Source: Antedon mediterranea
Lineage: Eukaryota; Echinodermata; Crinoidea; Comatulida; Antedonidae
DNA: 64,000 nucleotides
NCBI RefSeq assembly: GCF_964355755.1
Contig: NC_092675.1
Coordinates: forward strand, 30,714,912 to 30,778,911
Direction of reading: 5' to 3'
Positions 52,947-63,767 of this stretch are shown here, one piece after another. Position 1 is the stretch's first letter, and each line of letters starts with the position of its first letter. Position numbers and translations under genes: made by a program. The notes below the pieces were generated by a model. The model saw only the letters and a list, made by a program, of their open reading frames with translations, was not told where the DNA came from and ran no database searches.

Positions 52947-55900
52947 ATGACTGCATTAAAAGTATGTACTTTTACATTAGTTACACCAAGAGGGAATGAA
53001 AATGAACCTAACCTAATCTTAAAATAGTTGTAATATTCATGTGTAGGCCTAGCCTAGGCGTAGGTAGGCCTATCCTAAATAAACTAACTTAACTAGGGCC
53101 AGGCCTAGCTAGGCCTAGACTATATTATAGCCTAGGCACAGCAGTAGAGTAGTAGTAGGACCGTGGACGTAGGGGTCACGACCCCGTAGTAGGGTACTAG
53201 TACTACTGTCTAGCCTAGTTGTAGGCCTAAGAAGCTAACGGACCATCATCAGGCCTAGTAGTACGATATGCAGGCCAACAGAGTCTGCTGAGAGGTCTGT
53301 GTGTGAGGTGCTAATACTATAGTAATATTTTGAAGAAAAAAAAGACTACCATTTTTATTAATTATTATTCACTGCTCAGTCGGGGCGGCGAGGTCAAGGA
53401 GAGGATCGTTGTTTGTATTAGGTATTATAAATGTTTTTGCAGTCCAAACTAATTTTTTTTTGGATGGATGGGATAGAAGGTGGCCTATAGTTATACAGTA
53501 CTACTGAAATAGGCTTAATTTTACTTTTGATGCAGTCTATGTTGCAGCTCGTAAAAGCCAAAAATGCAGGAAAAATTGTATTCTGTGGTGTTTTGTGTTA
53601 AAATTGCACAACAGGTTTTCTTGCATATTTTGCCAAATTGTGCAAGAAATCTTTCTGTATTGCACAAAAAAATGCATTTATATAAATAATTATTTAAAAA
53701 AAATGAATTTTGCATTTTGAAATGACTATTAATATTAATACAATACAAAAAAAATATTAATACAACACCTTTGGCTATTTGGAATGTGTTTTTAATGGTA
53801 AAATGGGACTTTTCAATCTCAAGAAAAGCTAGGGTTAAGATCCGCGACATTCATTCACCCAACAGATGTCATTAAGAAAAGCTAGGGTTAAGATCAGAGA
53901 CATTCATTCACCCAACAGATGTCATTAAAAGCTAGGGTTAAGATCAGAGACATTCATTCGCCCAACAGATGTCATTAAAAGCTAGGGTTAAGATCAGAGA
54001 CATTCATTCACCCAACAGATGTCATTAAAAGCTAGGGTTAAGATCAGAGACATTCATTCACCCAACAGATGTCATTAAAAGCTAGGGTTAAGATCAGAGA
54101 CATTCATTCACCCAACAGATGTCATTAAAAGCTAGGGTTAAGATCAGAGACATTCATTCACCCAACAGATGTCATTAAAAGCTAGGGTTAAGATCAGAGA
54201 CATTCATTCACCCAACAGATGTCATTAAAAGCTAGGGTTAAGATCAGAGACATTCATGCACCCAACAGATGTCATTAAAAGCTAGGGTTAAGATCACAGA
54301 CATTCATTCACCCAACAGATGTCATTAAAATATTGGAATGAATGAACATCTATGTGTATTATGTTATTTTGATATTGAGATTGAAAAATGGCGAAAAGGT
54401 ATTTAAATTGCAGATTAAATGGGAGACTAAGGGTGTGTTCAGACTCACGGAGTTACGGTGGAGTTATGTACGCGGCGTACATATTTTTGTGTCTGAACCA
54501 TGCCGCGGATTAGCGTTAGGGAGCTGTTACTCCGCGCCAGTGGCGTTAATAACTCCAGCGGGAGAGGGTAGATTTCATAAGGCTAATCCATTGATGCATC
54601 AGTGATTTCAACCTCTGGTCAACGTCAGCCAATGAAAAGACACGACCGCAATTAGCAGCAGTCTATTCGCGCGGTTTTTTTTTAATAGCAAAACAATATA
54701 GCCTATTCCTCGAGCTAGCCTAGATCAACAGCAACATTCGAATTAAAATGAAACGTGTTACATGGAAAAGTACAGAAGTGGCTGATTTGATTTCATTATG
54801 GGGCAGCCCTGAATTTATAGACAAGATAGAAATTAGAAATTTGAAAGCTAGCGCCTGCAACAAGATGGCTATTTTTAAAGAAATTGTATCTAAACTGCAA
54901 AATTCTTCCTGACGAAGTTGGCGTCGGCGACATGATTTCACAAAATTAATTAAAATCATACAAATAATGGCAAAGTCATTGTCCGTGTAATAATTATGTT
55001 CGAAATTAGGCCTACTATCTTCTGTAAGGATTTGCAAAAAAACCGGCAAAAAAACCATTACATTTGAAGGTAACATTGTATTACGGTATATTGCTAGGCC
55101 TAGCTAGTGTTGTAAACTTTCGCGCGTGTCACTCTCAGCTCTGTTGTTATTGTGTGTATGTATCCCATCGGCCGTTTCGGTATGACGGAACTTCCGCTTT
55201 AAACGCAAGACGTTTGGAATGCTAATCGTTGTGTCTGAACACCTTGACTTTTAACGCCACGGATTACCGTACGCCTTGCGTAGATAACTCCACCGTAACT
55301 CCGTGAGTCTGAACATACCCTTAGATGTATGAAAACTAGAGTAAAGTACTTGAACTCTGTTTATACTGGTACTTCATTCAATTTTTTCAGAATAAAGTAT
55401 GGAATACTGGTAATGAGCTTTATACACAGTTTTGTAAAATACTGTAGTAGTTTTAGTTAATATTATAACTCATAAATCCTGCAGCCATTTTCATGTATGT
55501 TCTATACAACAACAAAAGGTTGACAATTGACTTAATTGTAATTACAGTAACTAGTATCTGTTGTTATTGTTTCTCACTTTTATTATATTACTGTATATCC
55601 TCGGGTATAATCCCAATGCGGGTATAATCCCACTTCGGGTCTAATCCCACCCCACTACTGTATGTCTGATTTCACAAATAGGCATATCCCTGGGTATAGT
55701 CCCAGTATTGGATGTAGGTCTCTCCATAGCAAGTTTTTTTTTTTTTTTAGCCATATTTAATGATGAGTTATTGATTAATTTTCACAAGAAATGCTTACCA
55801 ATGATTTTTCCAGAGTTGACCCAATTTTATTATATTATTATTATACAAGATGGTATACAGTATAACAGTTTTATTTGGTGTAACACCATTCTTGTATTCA

Positions 55901-58900
55901 GATTGGTATTATAGGAGGTACAGGATTGGACAATCCTGAATTGATTCTTGAAAGAAAAGAGCATTATGTTGATACACCATTTGGCAAGGTAAACATTTAC
56001 TTTTGTCTTTTTTTTAATAATTAAATTCCTCTATTTGTATAACCATATAAAGCTCTGTCTACACTATCATTATCAAACTTTATGTGACAAAAAAATGTCA
56101 CAATGATATTACTACCATATCAGAGTGGTGGCTTGGTGGTTATGATGATTGGCTACCAATTCAAGGGTTCTTAGTCCTGTCATGTCAGGATTTTTTCTAC
56201 CTCCAATCACAAAGACTTGTAATAAGACTTTGTTTATGTGTATATGTTTGTCTTGTCTTAAGAAGGATAGTGAATTAATTCGCTTCGGTTATCCTTGTTA
56301 ATTTGCCTAAATACTGTGGCACATTACACTTTTTTGTCAAACTAGGTTGATAGTGTAGACAGAGCTTTAGACTTTCATCACTCAGATTCTTGGCTCCGTA
56401 CAAATACTGTTATACAGTAACTAATGATTGATTGTTTCCATAGCCATCAGATGCACTCATTCATGGCAAGATTAAAGATGTCAATTGTGTGCTACTTCCA
56501 AGGTAACATTCTTATTATAATATCTCATATTTGTTTTGTTCAAAATTGTACACAACGTAAGCTTTTAGCTTCAACGTTAAGCATTTATTGTCTCCCTGAA
56601 AACAATATTTTTATTCTATGGTTGATATGCCATTTTATGTAACATAGAATTCACTTTGACCTTTAACTGAAAAAAAATGTAATTTAAACCAAAAAATAGT
56701 ACATTTGTTGTTTAGTTAAATCTAACTCTTTTGTCTTTTATTAGTGAAATTATTGTGACTGAATAATATAAGTAATTTTAATGTTTGTGTAGGACACAAA
56801 CACTAACCTTCCAAAATGCAGTACTAGTGCCTTGTTCGTCCGTCTACTTTCATTGCCTTCCAAAATGCAGTACTAGTGCCTTGTTCGTCCGTCTACTTTC
56901 ATTGCCTTCCAAAATGCAGTACTAGTGCCTTGTTCGTCCGTCTACTTTCATTGCCTTCCAAAATGCAGTACTAGTGCCTTGTTCGTCCGTCTACTTTCAT
57001 TGCCTTCCAAAATGCAGTACTAGTGCCTTGTTCGTCCGTCTACTTTCATTGCCTTCCAAAATGCAGTACTAGTGCCTTGTTCGTCCGTCTACTTTCATTG
57101 CCTTCCAAAATGCAGTACTAGTGCCTTGTTCGTCCGTCTACTTTCATTGCCTTCCAAAATGCAGTACTAGTGCCTTGTTCGTCCGTCTACTTTCATTGCC
57201 TTCCAAAATGCAGTACTAGTGCCTTGTTCGTCCGTCTACTTTCATTGCCTTCCAAAATGCAGTACTAGTGCCTTGTTCGTCCGTCTACTTTCATTGCCTT
57301 CCAAAATGCAGTACTAGTGCCTTGTTTGTCCGTCTACTTTCATTGCCTTCCAAAATGCAATACTAGTGCCTTGTTCGTCCGTCTACTTTCATTGCCTTCA
57401 CTGACGCCTTAAGTTTGTGTGGCAATGTGATCAAATTCATTATTTTAATTGCTTTATTGTTTATGGAAACTTCAAAGTAAATCAGTTATTTACCAATCAA
57501 AATTCCTAATTCAAATCTCTATTTTTTTAATTATATTATCCTAGGCATGGCAGAGATCATACCATTATGCCATCAAATGTAAATTATAGAGCCAACATAC
57601 ATGCACTGGTAGCTGCTGGATGCACTCACATCCTAGCGTCCACTGCTTGTGGGTCACTCCAGCAAAATATTGTACCTGGTCAGTTTCTCATCTTGGACCA
57701 GTTCATTGATCGAACCACTAAAAGAATTCAGACATTTTATGATGGCGAAGCAAGCAGTCCTGAAGGCGTTTGCCACACACCAATGCATTCCCCTTTCTGT
57801 GAAGATACACGCCAGGTAACGATCATTAGTTTTACATTTTTCTTCCTGTGTTCAATCACAGAGTAATTTAGAAATGTACAGAAACAGAATACAAACAGAA
57901 TAATAAGCATAAATTATATTTCCACTTGTAATGTTGTTTCTAATTTCAATTTTAATGTCCCAATTCGTAGATTTCATTTAAAATCAATGTTACATGTACA
58001 ACTTTCCGTGTTAATGTCTGTAACAATGGTAATTTTGTAGCTGTTGATAACATTAACAGCTGTTTTTGTCAAAATCCTGAATTATATATCTTTTGTACCT
58101 TTTCTAAGTTTAAGTATATTTTCCATGAATTAGTTGACAATGCTGCCAATCTATAGCTTAGATCAAATATTATGCTTTCTTTTTGTTATTTTTGTGTGAT
58201 GTGTTTTTTTCATATTTATATTTTCATCCTGTAATTGTTGTATACATTGTTGGATGTGAACAGAAATACAAATTTTACGCACTATTACATACAATATAGA
58301 TAAGTGTAAATTGTATTTATTTGGCATTATCTTATTCACTAGATTCTGATTAAGGCGGCAGAGAAAGCTGGAATCGAGTGTCATAAACGAGGGACTGCTC
58401 TTACCATTGAAGGACCAAGATTTTCATCAAGGGCCGAGAGCATCCTCTTTCATAAATGGGGCGCTGATGTGATTAACATGACGACAGTGCCAGAAGTTGT
58501 CCTTGCAAAAGAGAAAGGCATTTGTTATGCCAGTTTTGCCATGGCAACTGATTATGATTCCTGGAGAGATGATGACAAAGCGGAACATGTATGTATTATT
58601 ATATTATGCTTCTGTAAAAAAAAAATGGCGATGAATAAATAAAAAAAATGTATTAGTTAAAGTACCCTGTTGTTTGAAAAAAAAAAAACTAGACATTTTG
58701 TGCCAGCTGTAAAGAGAGAGAGATTTACTGTTGCTTAGTTATTACTGTTAAACTTTAACTATCATTTTGTAAACAAGAAGTAATCTGGTGTCTCTATCAT
58801 ACAAACCTTCTGGTTTAGGTAGGTACCCACATCACTGAGAACACCTGTGAGTTATGTACTGGCTGGTCTATGAACCTTAAATTGCTGGTAAACGGAAGCA

Positions 58901-59788
58901 GTGATGTGGGTTCGATTGGTCTTGTTTTTATTTCGGTTTTTGTCAAAATTATCAGTAGTATTTAGGTTTCAAGGTTTATATTTTTATATGGTTTTTTTCA
59001 TGGTTTTTCACAAGCACCTTGAGCATTTTTGTGGATATGTGCGCTATATAAATCTTATTATTATTATTATTATTATTTCAAGAGACCCTATTTCATCATT
59101 TTCTTAAATCATTGTACATACTATTATTTTATTGTGATTTGATGAATAAATGTATTTGTATTGTAGTAACCCAGACTGTCTATACTTGATGTAATTTTGA
59201 TTTATTGCAGGTGAACGTTGAGGTTGTAATGTCAATTATTAAGGAGAATGGTGAAAAGGCCAAGAAGCTGTTGTTAGAAGCAATACCAATGATTGCCAAG
59301 CAAGATTGGACTCAAGTTATAGCAGAAACAAAAGTAAGAAAAAAGAAAGTGCTTGATTGGTGATAATAATGAATCACATTGTTAATCTCTTTTAATATTG
59401 TTGCCATAAAAAATAAGTATATCAATTTTGTTACCATCAATTTTTATATAAAATATACTGATGAAGGGCTAGTGTTGCCCGAAAGCTCTTATACTTTTTT
59501 CTGGCTCTTTTACTTTACCGTTACTTATTTTATTTGTGTCTCCATTGAGATCTAGCCACTGATACCCACAAAATTGTCATTTTTCAGTGCTTATTTTATT
59601 TGTATCTTCATTGAGATCTAGCCACTGATACCCACAAAATTGTCATTTTTTCAGTGCTTATTTTATTTGTATCTTCATTGAGATCTAGCCACTGATATCC
59701 ACAGCATTGTCATTTTATAAATAAATATATTGTGTTTGATTTTTAGGCTGTAGCAGCTGGATCTGTTATGGGCATTCCTAAGAAGTAA
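52947..59788 (+). CDS. MTAP: S-methyl-5'-thioadenosine phosphorylase (MTAP), 280 aa
   Basis: Cleaves methylthioadenosine with phosphate to adenine and methylthioribose-1-phosphate; purine and methionine salvage, cytosolic trimer. Exons 52947-52961, 55902-55988, 56444-56502, 57545-57815, 58343-58588, 59211-59333 and 59747-59788 sum to 843 nt including TAA, close to the usual 283 aa. Visible motifs are the phosphate loop [61 protein letters not shown] and ATDYDSW, whose two Asp residues distinguish MTAP (adenine) from purine nucleoside phosphorylases. The first exon encodes only MTALK; it was chosen because it ends in AAA|GTATGT in the right phase and yields the family-like start LKIGIIGG. It lies 2.9 kb upstream, so this exon is less sure than the rest. 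Confidence 0.9.
53832..54330. repeat. 50-bp minisatellite, ten copies
   Basis: GCTAGGGTTAAGATCAGAGA then CATTCATTCACCCAACAGAT and GTCATTAAAA. It shares GCTAGGGTTAA with the 81-bp array at 1111-3464. Located in the first MTAP intron. Confidence 0.96.
54431..55320 (+). mobile_element. Harbinger-like element with Myb/SANT-like fragment
   Basis: Inverted repeats of about 43 bp begin GGGTGTGTTCAGACTCACGG and continue AGTTACGGTGGAGTTAT; the right end mirrors them. Flanks are TAA (54428-54430) and TTA (55321-55323), compatible with a TWA target if one base mutated. Inside, a 54-codon frame begins at 54748 ([20 protein letters not shown], then [13 protein letters not shown] and FKEIVSKLQ), resembling the Myb/SANT-like accessory protein of PIF/Harbinger elements. 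No transposase remains. Confidence 0.6.
54748..54912 (+). pseudogene. Myb/SANT-like accessory protein fragment of the Harbinger-like element
   Basis: 54 codons to TGA; W, E, LI-LW and the later I--K and F--I--L spacing fit the first part of a Myb/SANT-like DNA-binding domain. Too short for the whole protein, so probably broken. Similarity judged by eye. Confidence 0.45.
55592..55815. mobile_element. TIR element with GGTATAATCCCAC motif, copy 2
   Basis: Starts ATATCCTCGGGTATAATCCC; three near-tandem GGGTATAATCCCA words follow, then CTGATTTCACAAATAGGCAT and an inner part (AGAAATGCTTACCAATGATT) that matches copy 1 at 36325-36350. The right terminus is missing. It ends about 90 bp before MTAP exon 2. 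Confidence 0.6.
56051..56370 (+). mobile_element. Mariner-like MITE, copy 7, with a SINE inside
   Basis: Left end AAGCTCTGTCTACACTATCA and right end GATAGTGTAGACAGAGCTT are complete, flanked by TA on each side. The internal part is interrupted from about 56121 to 56310 by a family A SINE. Confidence 0.8.
56121..56310 (+). mobile_element. tRNA-derived SINE, family A, nested in the MITE
   Basis: GAGTGGTGGCTTGGTGGTTA, TTGGCTACCAATTCAAGGGT, TCCTGTCATGTCAGG and AGACTTTGTTTATGTG match the minus-strand copy at 30803-30575. The 3' part ends GCTTCGGTTATCCTTG. Confidence 0.75.
56803..57405. repeat. 49-bp minisatellite, about 12 copies
   Basis: CCTTCCAAAATGCAGTACTA then GTGCCTTGTTCGTCCGTCTA and CTTTCATTG, nearly identical copies. 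It lies in the MTAP intron 140 bp upstream of exon 57545-57815. Confidence 0.97.
57816..58342. other. MTAP intron, nothing recognised
   Basis: AT-rich sequence without repeats or frames I can support. Confidence 0.6.
58930..59085 (+). mobile_element. Non-LTR/SINE 3' end with ATT tail
   Basis: CAAGCACCTTGAGCATTTTT then GTGCGCTATATAAATCTTAT and seven ATT triplets: the common 3' terminus of L2/CR1-related elements. Confidence 0.65.
59520..59722. repeat. About 66-bp minisatellite, three copies
   Basis: CTTATTTTATTTGTATCTTC then ATTGAGATCTAGCCACTGAT and ACCCACAAAATTGTCATTTT in tandem, ending about 25 bp before the last MTAP exon. Confidence 0.9.
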
Positions 59789-59877
59789 CAATGCTCTCAC
59801 CTTGGAAACCAACTAATCTTCTATTAACAAAAGTACAGATATTTATAACAAAAAAAAAGGGGCTTCAGGTTGATTGA

Positions 59878-59883
59878 AATAAA
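59878..59883 (+). terminator. MTAP: MTAP polyadenylation signal
   Basis: AATAAA 90 bp downstream of the MTAP stop codon, followed by an AT-rich region; the nearest canonical signal. Confidence 0.6.
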
Positions 59884-61186
59884 CAATATATACTTGGTTT
59901 ATGGGTTGTACAGTACTACATTTATGTTGCATTTTAAAATTACTTTAATATTTTAGTGTTTGACATGCATTTCATTTTTTTAACAAAGAATTATGAAGAT
60001 TAGGTGGTTTTTGTTTTTAATGTAATGGTTAGCTACAATGTATGAACTGATAACTTTCAAATAATATCAGGATTTTCAAATGTATGCCACAATGCTATAA
60101 GAACGATTTTTTCTTTACCAACTTCAGATCTTACTTTCAATTCAGATTTAATGAGTGGCATTTTAAGGATAGCCACTGTTTCTTAAGGCTACTAAATAAA
60201 ACCTCAATAAACACAGTACTGTATTCTTGATTAAATTATGTTTGATTAATACAGTACTTAAAATATGTTAATAGATCAAGATATACCAGAGCAATTTATT
60301 TATTTATTCGGTATAATAAAAATACATCCAATTACAACAGGACTGAAATGAATTGCATTACAAATATATAAAAATTTGATAAAATAGCTATAAAAAATAA
60401 AACCATCCTATTAAAATTTAATATTGTACAATGCATTAAGAAAACAGACATGAATAGAAAATATCAAAACATGCACTTATTAAAAATCTTAAAATACAGG
60501 GGTACCAAAGGGTGTAATTATTGAATTAAATTATTACATCATTTTAATTGATACTGTTTAGTCTATTCATTTGTCTCAAGTTTTAAAATGTACACAAGGA
60601 CTACTACTACTAATACTATCATATAATAGTTGTACATTACATTTTATAAATAATTCAAACAGATTGATTTATTTTATATAATGTTAGTTCCTTGTAATTC
60701 TTATTCCTGATCTACAGTTTCACTGAACCTCTCATACACCATCCCCTATTTCACTTCGTGCAAGCCCATATCTAGAGAAGCTGAATATGCTTAAACTAGC
60801 CTAGTTTATGACGATTTTTTCCCTTTTTTGTAGAGAAAAGACCCCTCTGTACATATCAAGGATATTACAGGGTTTGACGTTTTTTGTTTTAAGCATTCTT
60901 TTTCACCTTTTCCATCCCTCTGTATCTCACCTGAGCACAGGATCCAAAACCTTGTCACCTTGGTGTCTTATTTTAAGCATATTTCCACCAGGGGAAGCTA
61001 TTCCCATTCCTGAGCTCAGAATTTTATTACATCATAAAACTAGATGAAAATACAAGTGGATAAAGCAATGCCTTGGTTTATACAAATCAAATACAAATGG
61101 ATAAAGCAATGCCTTTGATTTATGCAAATGAAGGGCAGTAGTGGAAACAGAATGGAAGTCTAGCTCCATGGAATTAAATCATCACA
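59884..61186. other. MTAP-MFSD1 intergenic region, nothing recognised
   Basis: AT-rich; no frame with coding character and no repeat family I could name. A 79-codon plus frame at 60808-61047 was judged to be chance. Confidence 0.55.
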
Positions 61187-61735
61187 CCTGGTCAGAATAA
61201 AGGACTAGAGGTCAGAATAAAGGACTAGAGGTCAGAATAAAGGACTAGAGGTCAGAATAAAGGACTAGAGGTCAGAATAAAGGACTAGAGGTCAGAATAA
61301 AGGACTAGAGGTCAGAATAAAGGACTAGAGGTCAGAATAAAGGACTAGAGGTCAGAATAAAGGACTAGAGGTCAGAATAAAGGACTAGAGGTCAGAATAA
61401 AGGACTAGAGGTCAGAATAAAGGACTAGAGGTCAGAATAAAGGACTAGAGGTCAGAATAAAGGACTAGAGGTCAGAATAAAGGACTAGAGGTCAGAATAA
61501 AGGACTAGAGGTCAGAATAAAGGACTAGAGGTCAGAATAAAGAACTAGAGGTCAGAATAAAGGACTAGAGGTCAGAATAAAGGACTAGAGGTCAGAATAA
61601 AGGACTAGAGGTCAGAATAAAGGACTAGAGGTCAGAATAAAGGACTAGAGGTCAGAATAAAGGACTAGAGGTCAGAATAAAGGACTAGAGGTCAGAATAA
61701 AGGACTAGAGGTCAGAATAAAGGACTAGAGGTCAC
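61187..61735. repeat. 20-bp minisatellite, about 27 copies
   Basis: GGTCAGAATAAAGGACTAGA repeated almost without change (one AGAACTAG copy), between MTAP and the MFSD1-like gene. Confidence 0.98.
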
Positions 61736-62011
61736 AATCATTTTGAGATATCTTTCTGCTGTTACTTGTGTGACATTATTCTACAGATTTTATTTTATAT
61801 ATAACAATTTACATAAAATATTAATTATTCATATTGTTAAATGTCAGTATTATAAATAAAACCCTGCTTTTGCTGTTTAGCCAGCATATTGTAAACCCTT
61901 ATTGTAAACCATATTTTGCTTTTTTTAAAAGCATTTTGTTTTCGAAAATTGATTTACAATGAAAAAATATTGGATTTTATCAAAACTGGTTTTTATTAGC
62001 CCGTGCCAATC

Positions 62012-63767
62012 ATGCCGTCAGCCACAAAGGGTAGGTATTATCATCATCATCCTTATTAAAGCTTGTATTGTATGTTATATCATTGTTACCACGCTGGTCA
62101 ATATATAAACAAAACAAACGTGCTTTTATATTATTACACTTTTTAATTGTGTATATATATATTTTTTTTAATTGCTGGTTTTAATTACATTTTTATTACA
62201 TTGTAGGATATTATCGTTTCCTTATTCTCACTTTCAACTCTTTGGCTCTTGTTGGATGTTATTATTGTTATGATATACCAAGTACTATTCAAGGGATTCT
62301 TCAAGCACCGGTGAGTAAAGAACACGTTGGTAACTACTGTACCTTCTGATGAACAAATAAATGTGAAATATTAAGTCAATATTTGTTGCCTACTAACTTG
62401 TTTTGGAGTATGTTTTTGTTATCATAACACCATCATCAGATATTGTATGCATCCAAAACAGAATATTTTGGCAAAAAAGCCGATATTGTATTATTTGGTG
62501 GCTTGCTTAAAAACATCAAATGAGACATAACTTTATTAAATTGATTAATTTGTTAATTTCAGCTGTCTTGTAACGAATCAAATATTACAGAATGCACTGA
62601 GGGATTTGGACTGAATTCAGTACAATACAACCAACTATATGCTATTAGTTCATTTTCGTAAGTTATGTAGCTTTTTAGCATTCAGTATAGATTTAATCCG
62701 TGTGTATTATTTGCACCATTCTCATGATGCAAAAACAGCATGTAATTTTTATATATCTGAAATTTGTTTTGGTAAATGTTTCGCAAATAATATGCTTGCT
62801 ACACAGGCATGATGTGTGATTGCGTATTGGGGCGTGGCTTCAAACTTTTGTTTGTGATGTGTACCTTCTTCATGTTAAAACGCTTTTTGAATAGTGATTT
62901 AGTAATGTATAACGACTATGGCTAAGATATAGGGAAAAAATAATTAAGGCATTCCAAAATGGATGAAGTGCATGTCTTATTGTAATCTCTATACCTACAG
63001 TACCACCCATTTTCTACAAACTTTTAATATTTATTTTAGATGTGGAGTTTCTGTTTTGATAGCAGGGTATTTAGTTGACAGATGTGGGAATGTAGGTAAG
63101 TTATTTTATGATTCTATTCTAGTGTTCTGCATAGATTCAGGCTAGGATCAATGTTCTTTGGAGTAAAATTATTTTGTGAATTATTTTATTTTGTTAATCT
63201 TTATAAATTCCATTTATTTTGTTTTTTAAATTGTTGCATGTTTATGTCTTGTCATATTGTATATTTGTGAGAGTCCTTAATGATCAGCTTCGGCTGGATG
63301 CACCTCCTCTTTGTCATATTGTATATTTGTGAGAGTCCTTAATGATCAGCTTCGGCTGGATGCACCTCCTCTTTGTCATATTGTATATTTGTGAGAGTCC
63401 TTAATGATCAGCTTCGGCTGGATGCACCTCCTCTTAAAATATTGTATATTTGTGAGAGTCCTTAATGATGGCAGCTTCGGCTGGATGCACCTCCTCTTAA
63501 AATATTGTTGAAATAAATAAGTGCAATAAATAAAATAATTCAGCCTAATTTTGGCATAAACATTCAGACCAACAATAAATGGCAGATTTTTGTGTTATAC
63601 TTTTCTATATTTTGTTATTCTAGTTGGACTAATCATGTTTTCAGTGTTTGCTGTGATTGGAACATTAATTTTCGCAATTTCTGCATTATTCAAGGGAGCA
63701 TTACTAATGTTTCCAGGGATGTTAATTGGCCGTCTGTTTTTTGGTAGTGCATATGGCTCAACGTCGG
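62012..63767 (+). CDS. MFSD1: MFSD1-like major facilitator transporter, 5' part, continues past right edge
   Basis: Exons 62012-62030, 62207-62310, 62563-62657, 63040-63095 and 63624-63767 join in phase (1, 0, 2, 1, 1) into a 139-codon N-terminal part. It starts MPSATKGYYRFLILTF. Transmembrane segment 1 contains LALVGCYYCYDIPSTIQ, matching the YFCYD-P motif of MFSD1. A luminal loop with two potential glycosylation sites (NESNITECTEG) and QYNQLYAISSF follows. Later helices include VLIAGYLVDRCGN, MFSVFAVIGTLIFAISALF and GRLFFGSAYGSTS. MFSD1 proteins are lysosomal 12-helix transporters; about four helices are in the window. An upstream coding exon is possible because an acceptor-like TATTAG precedes the ATG. 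Confidence 0.7.
63252..63506. repeat. 62-bp minisatellite, four copies
   Basis: TCATATTGTATATTTGTGAG then AGTCCTTAATGATCAGCTTC and GGCTGGATGCACCTCCTCTT. The last copy has GATGGCAGC in place of GATCAGC. In an MFSD1-like intron. Confidence 0.95.

Noticed and set aside
54342-54605. Alternative MTAP first exon ([19 protein letters not shown], donor at 54403)
   Set aside because: Phase would fit, but the peptide is unlike MTAP N-termini and the donor GTATTT is weaker than that of the MTALK exon at 52947.
54720-55076. 118-codon minus-strand frame
   Set aside because: Antisense to the Myb/SANT-like frame of the Harbinger-like element; no recognisable motif of its own.
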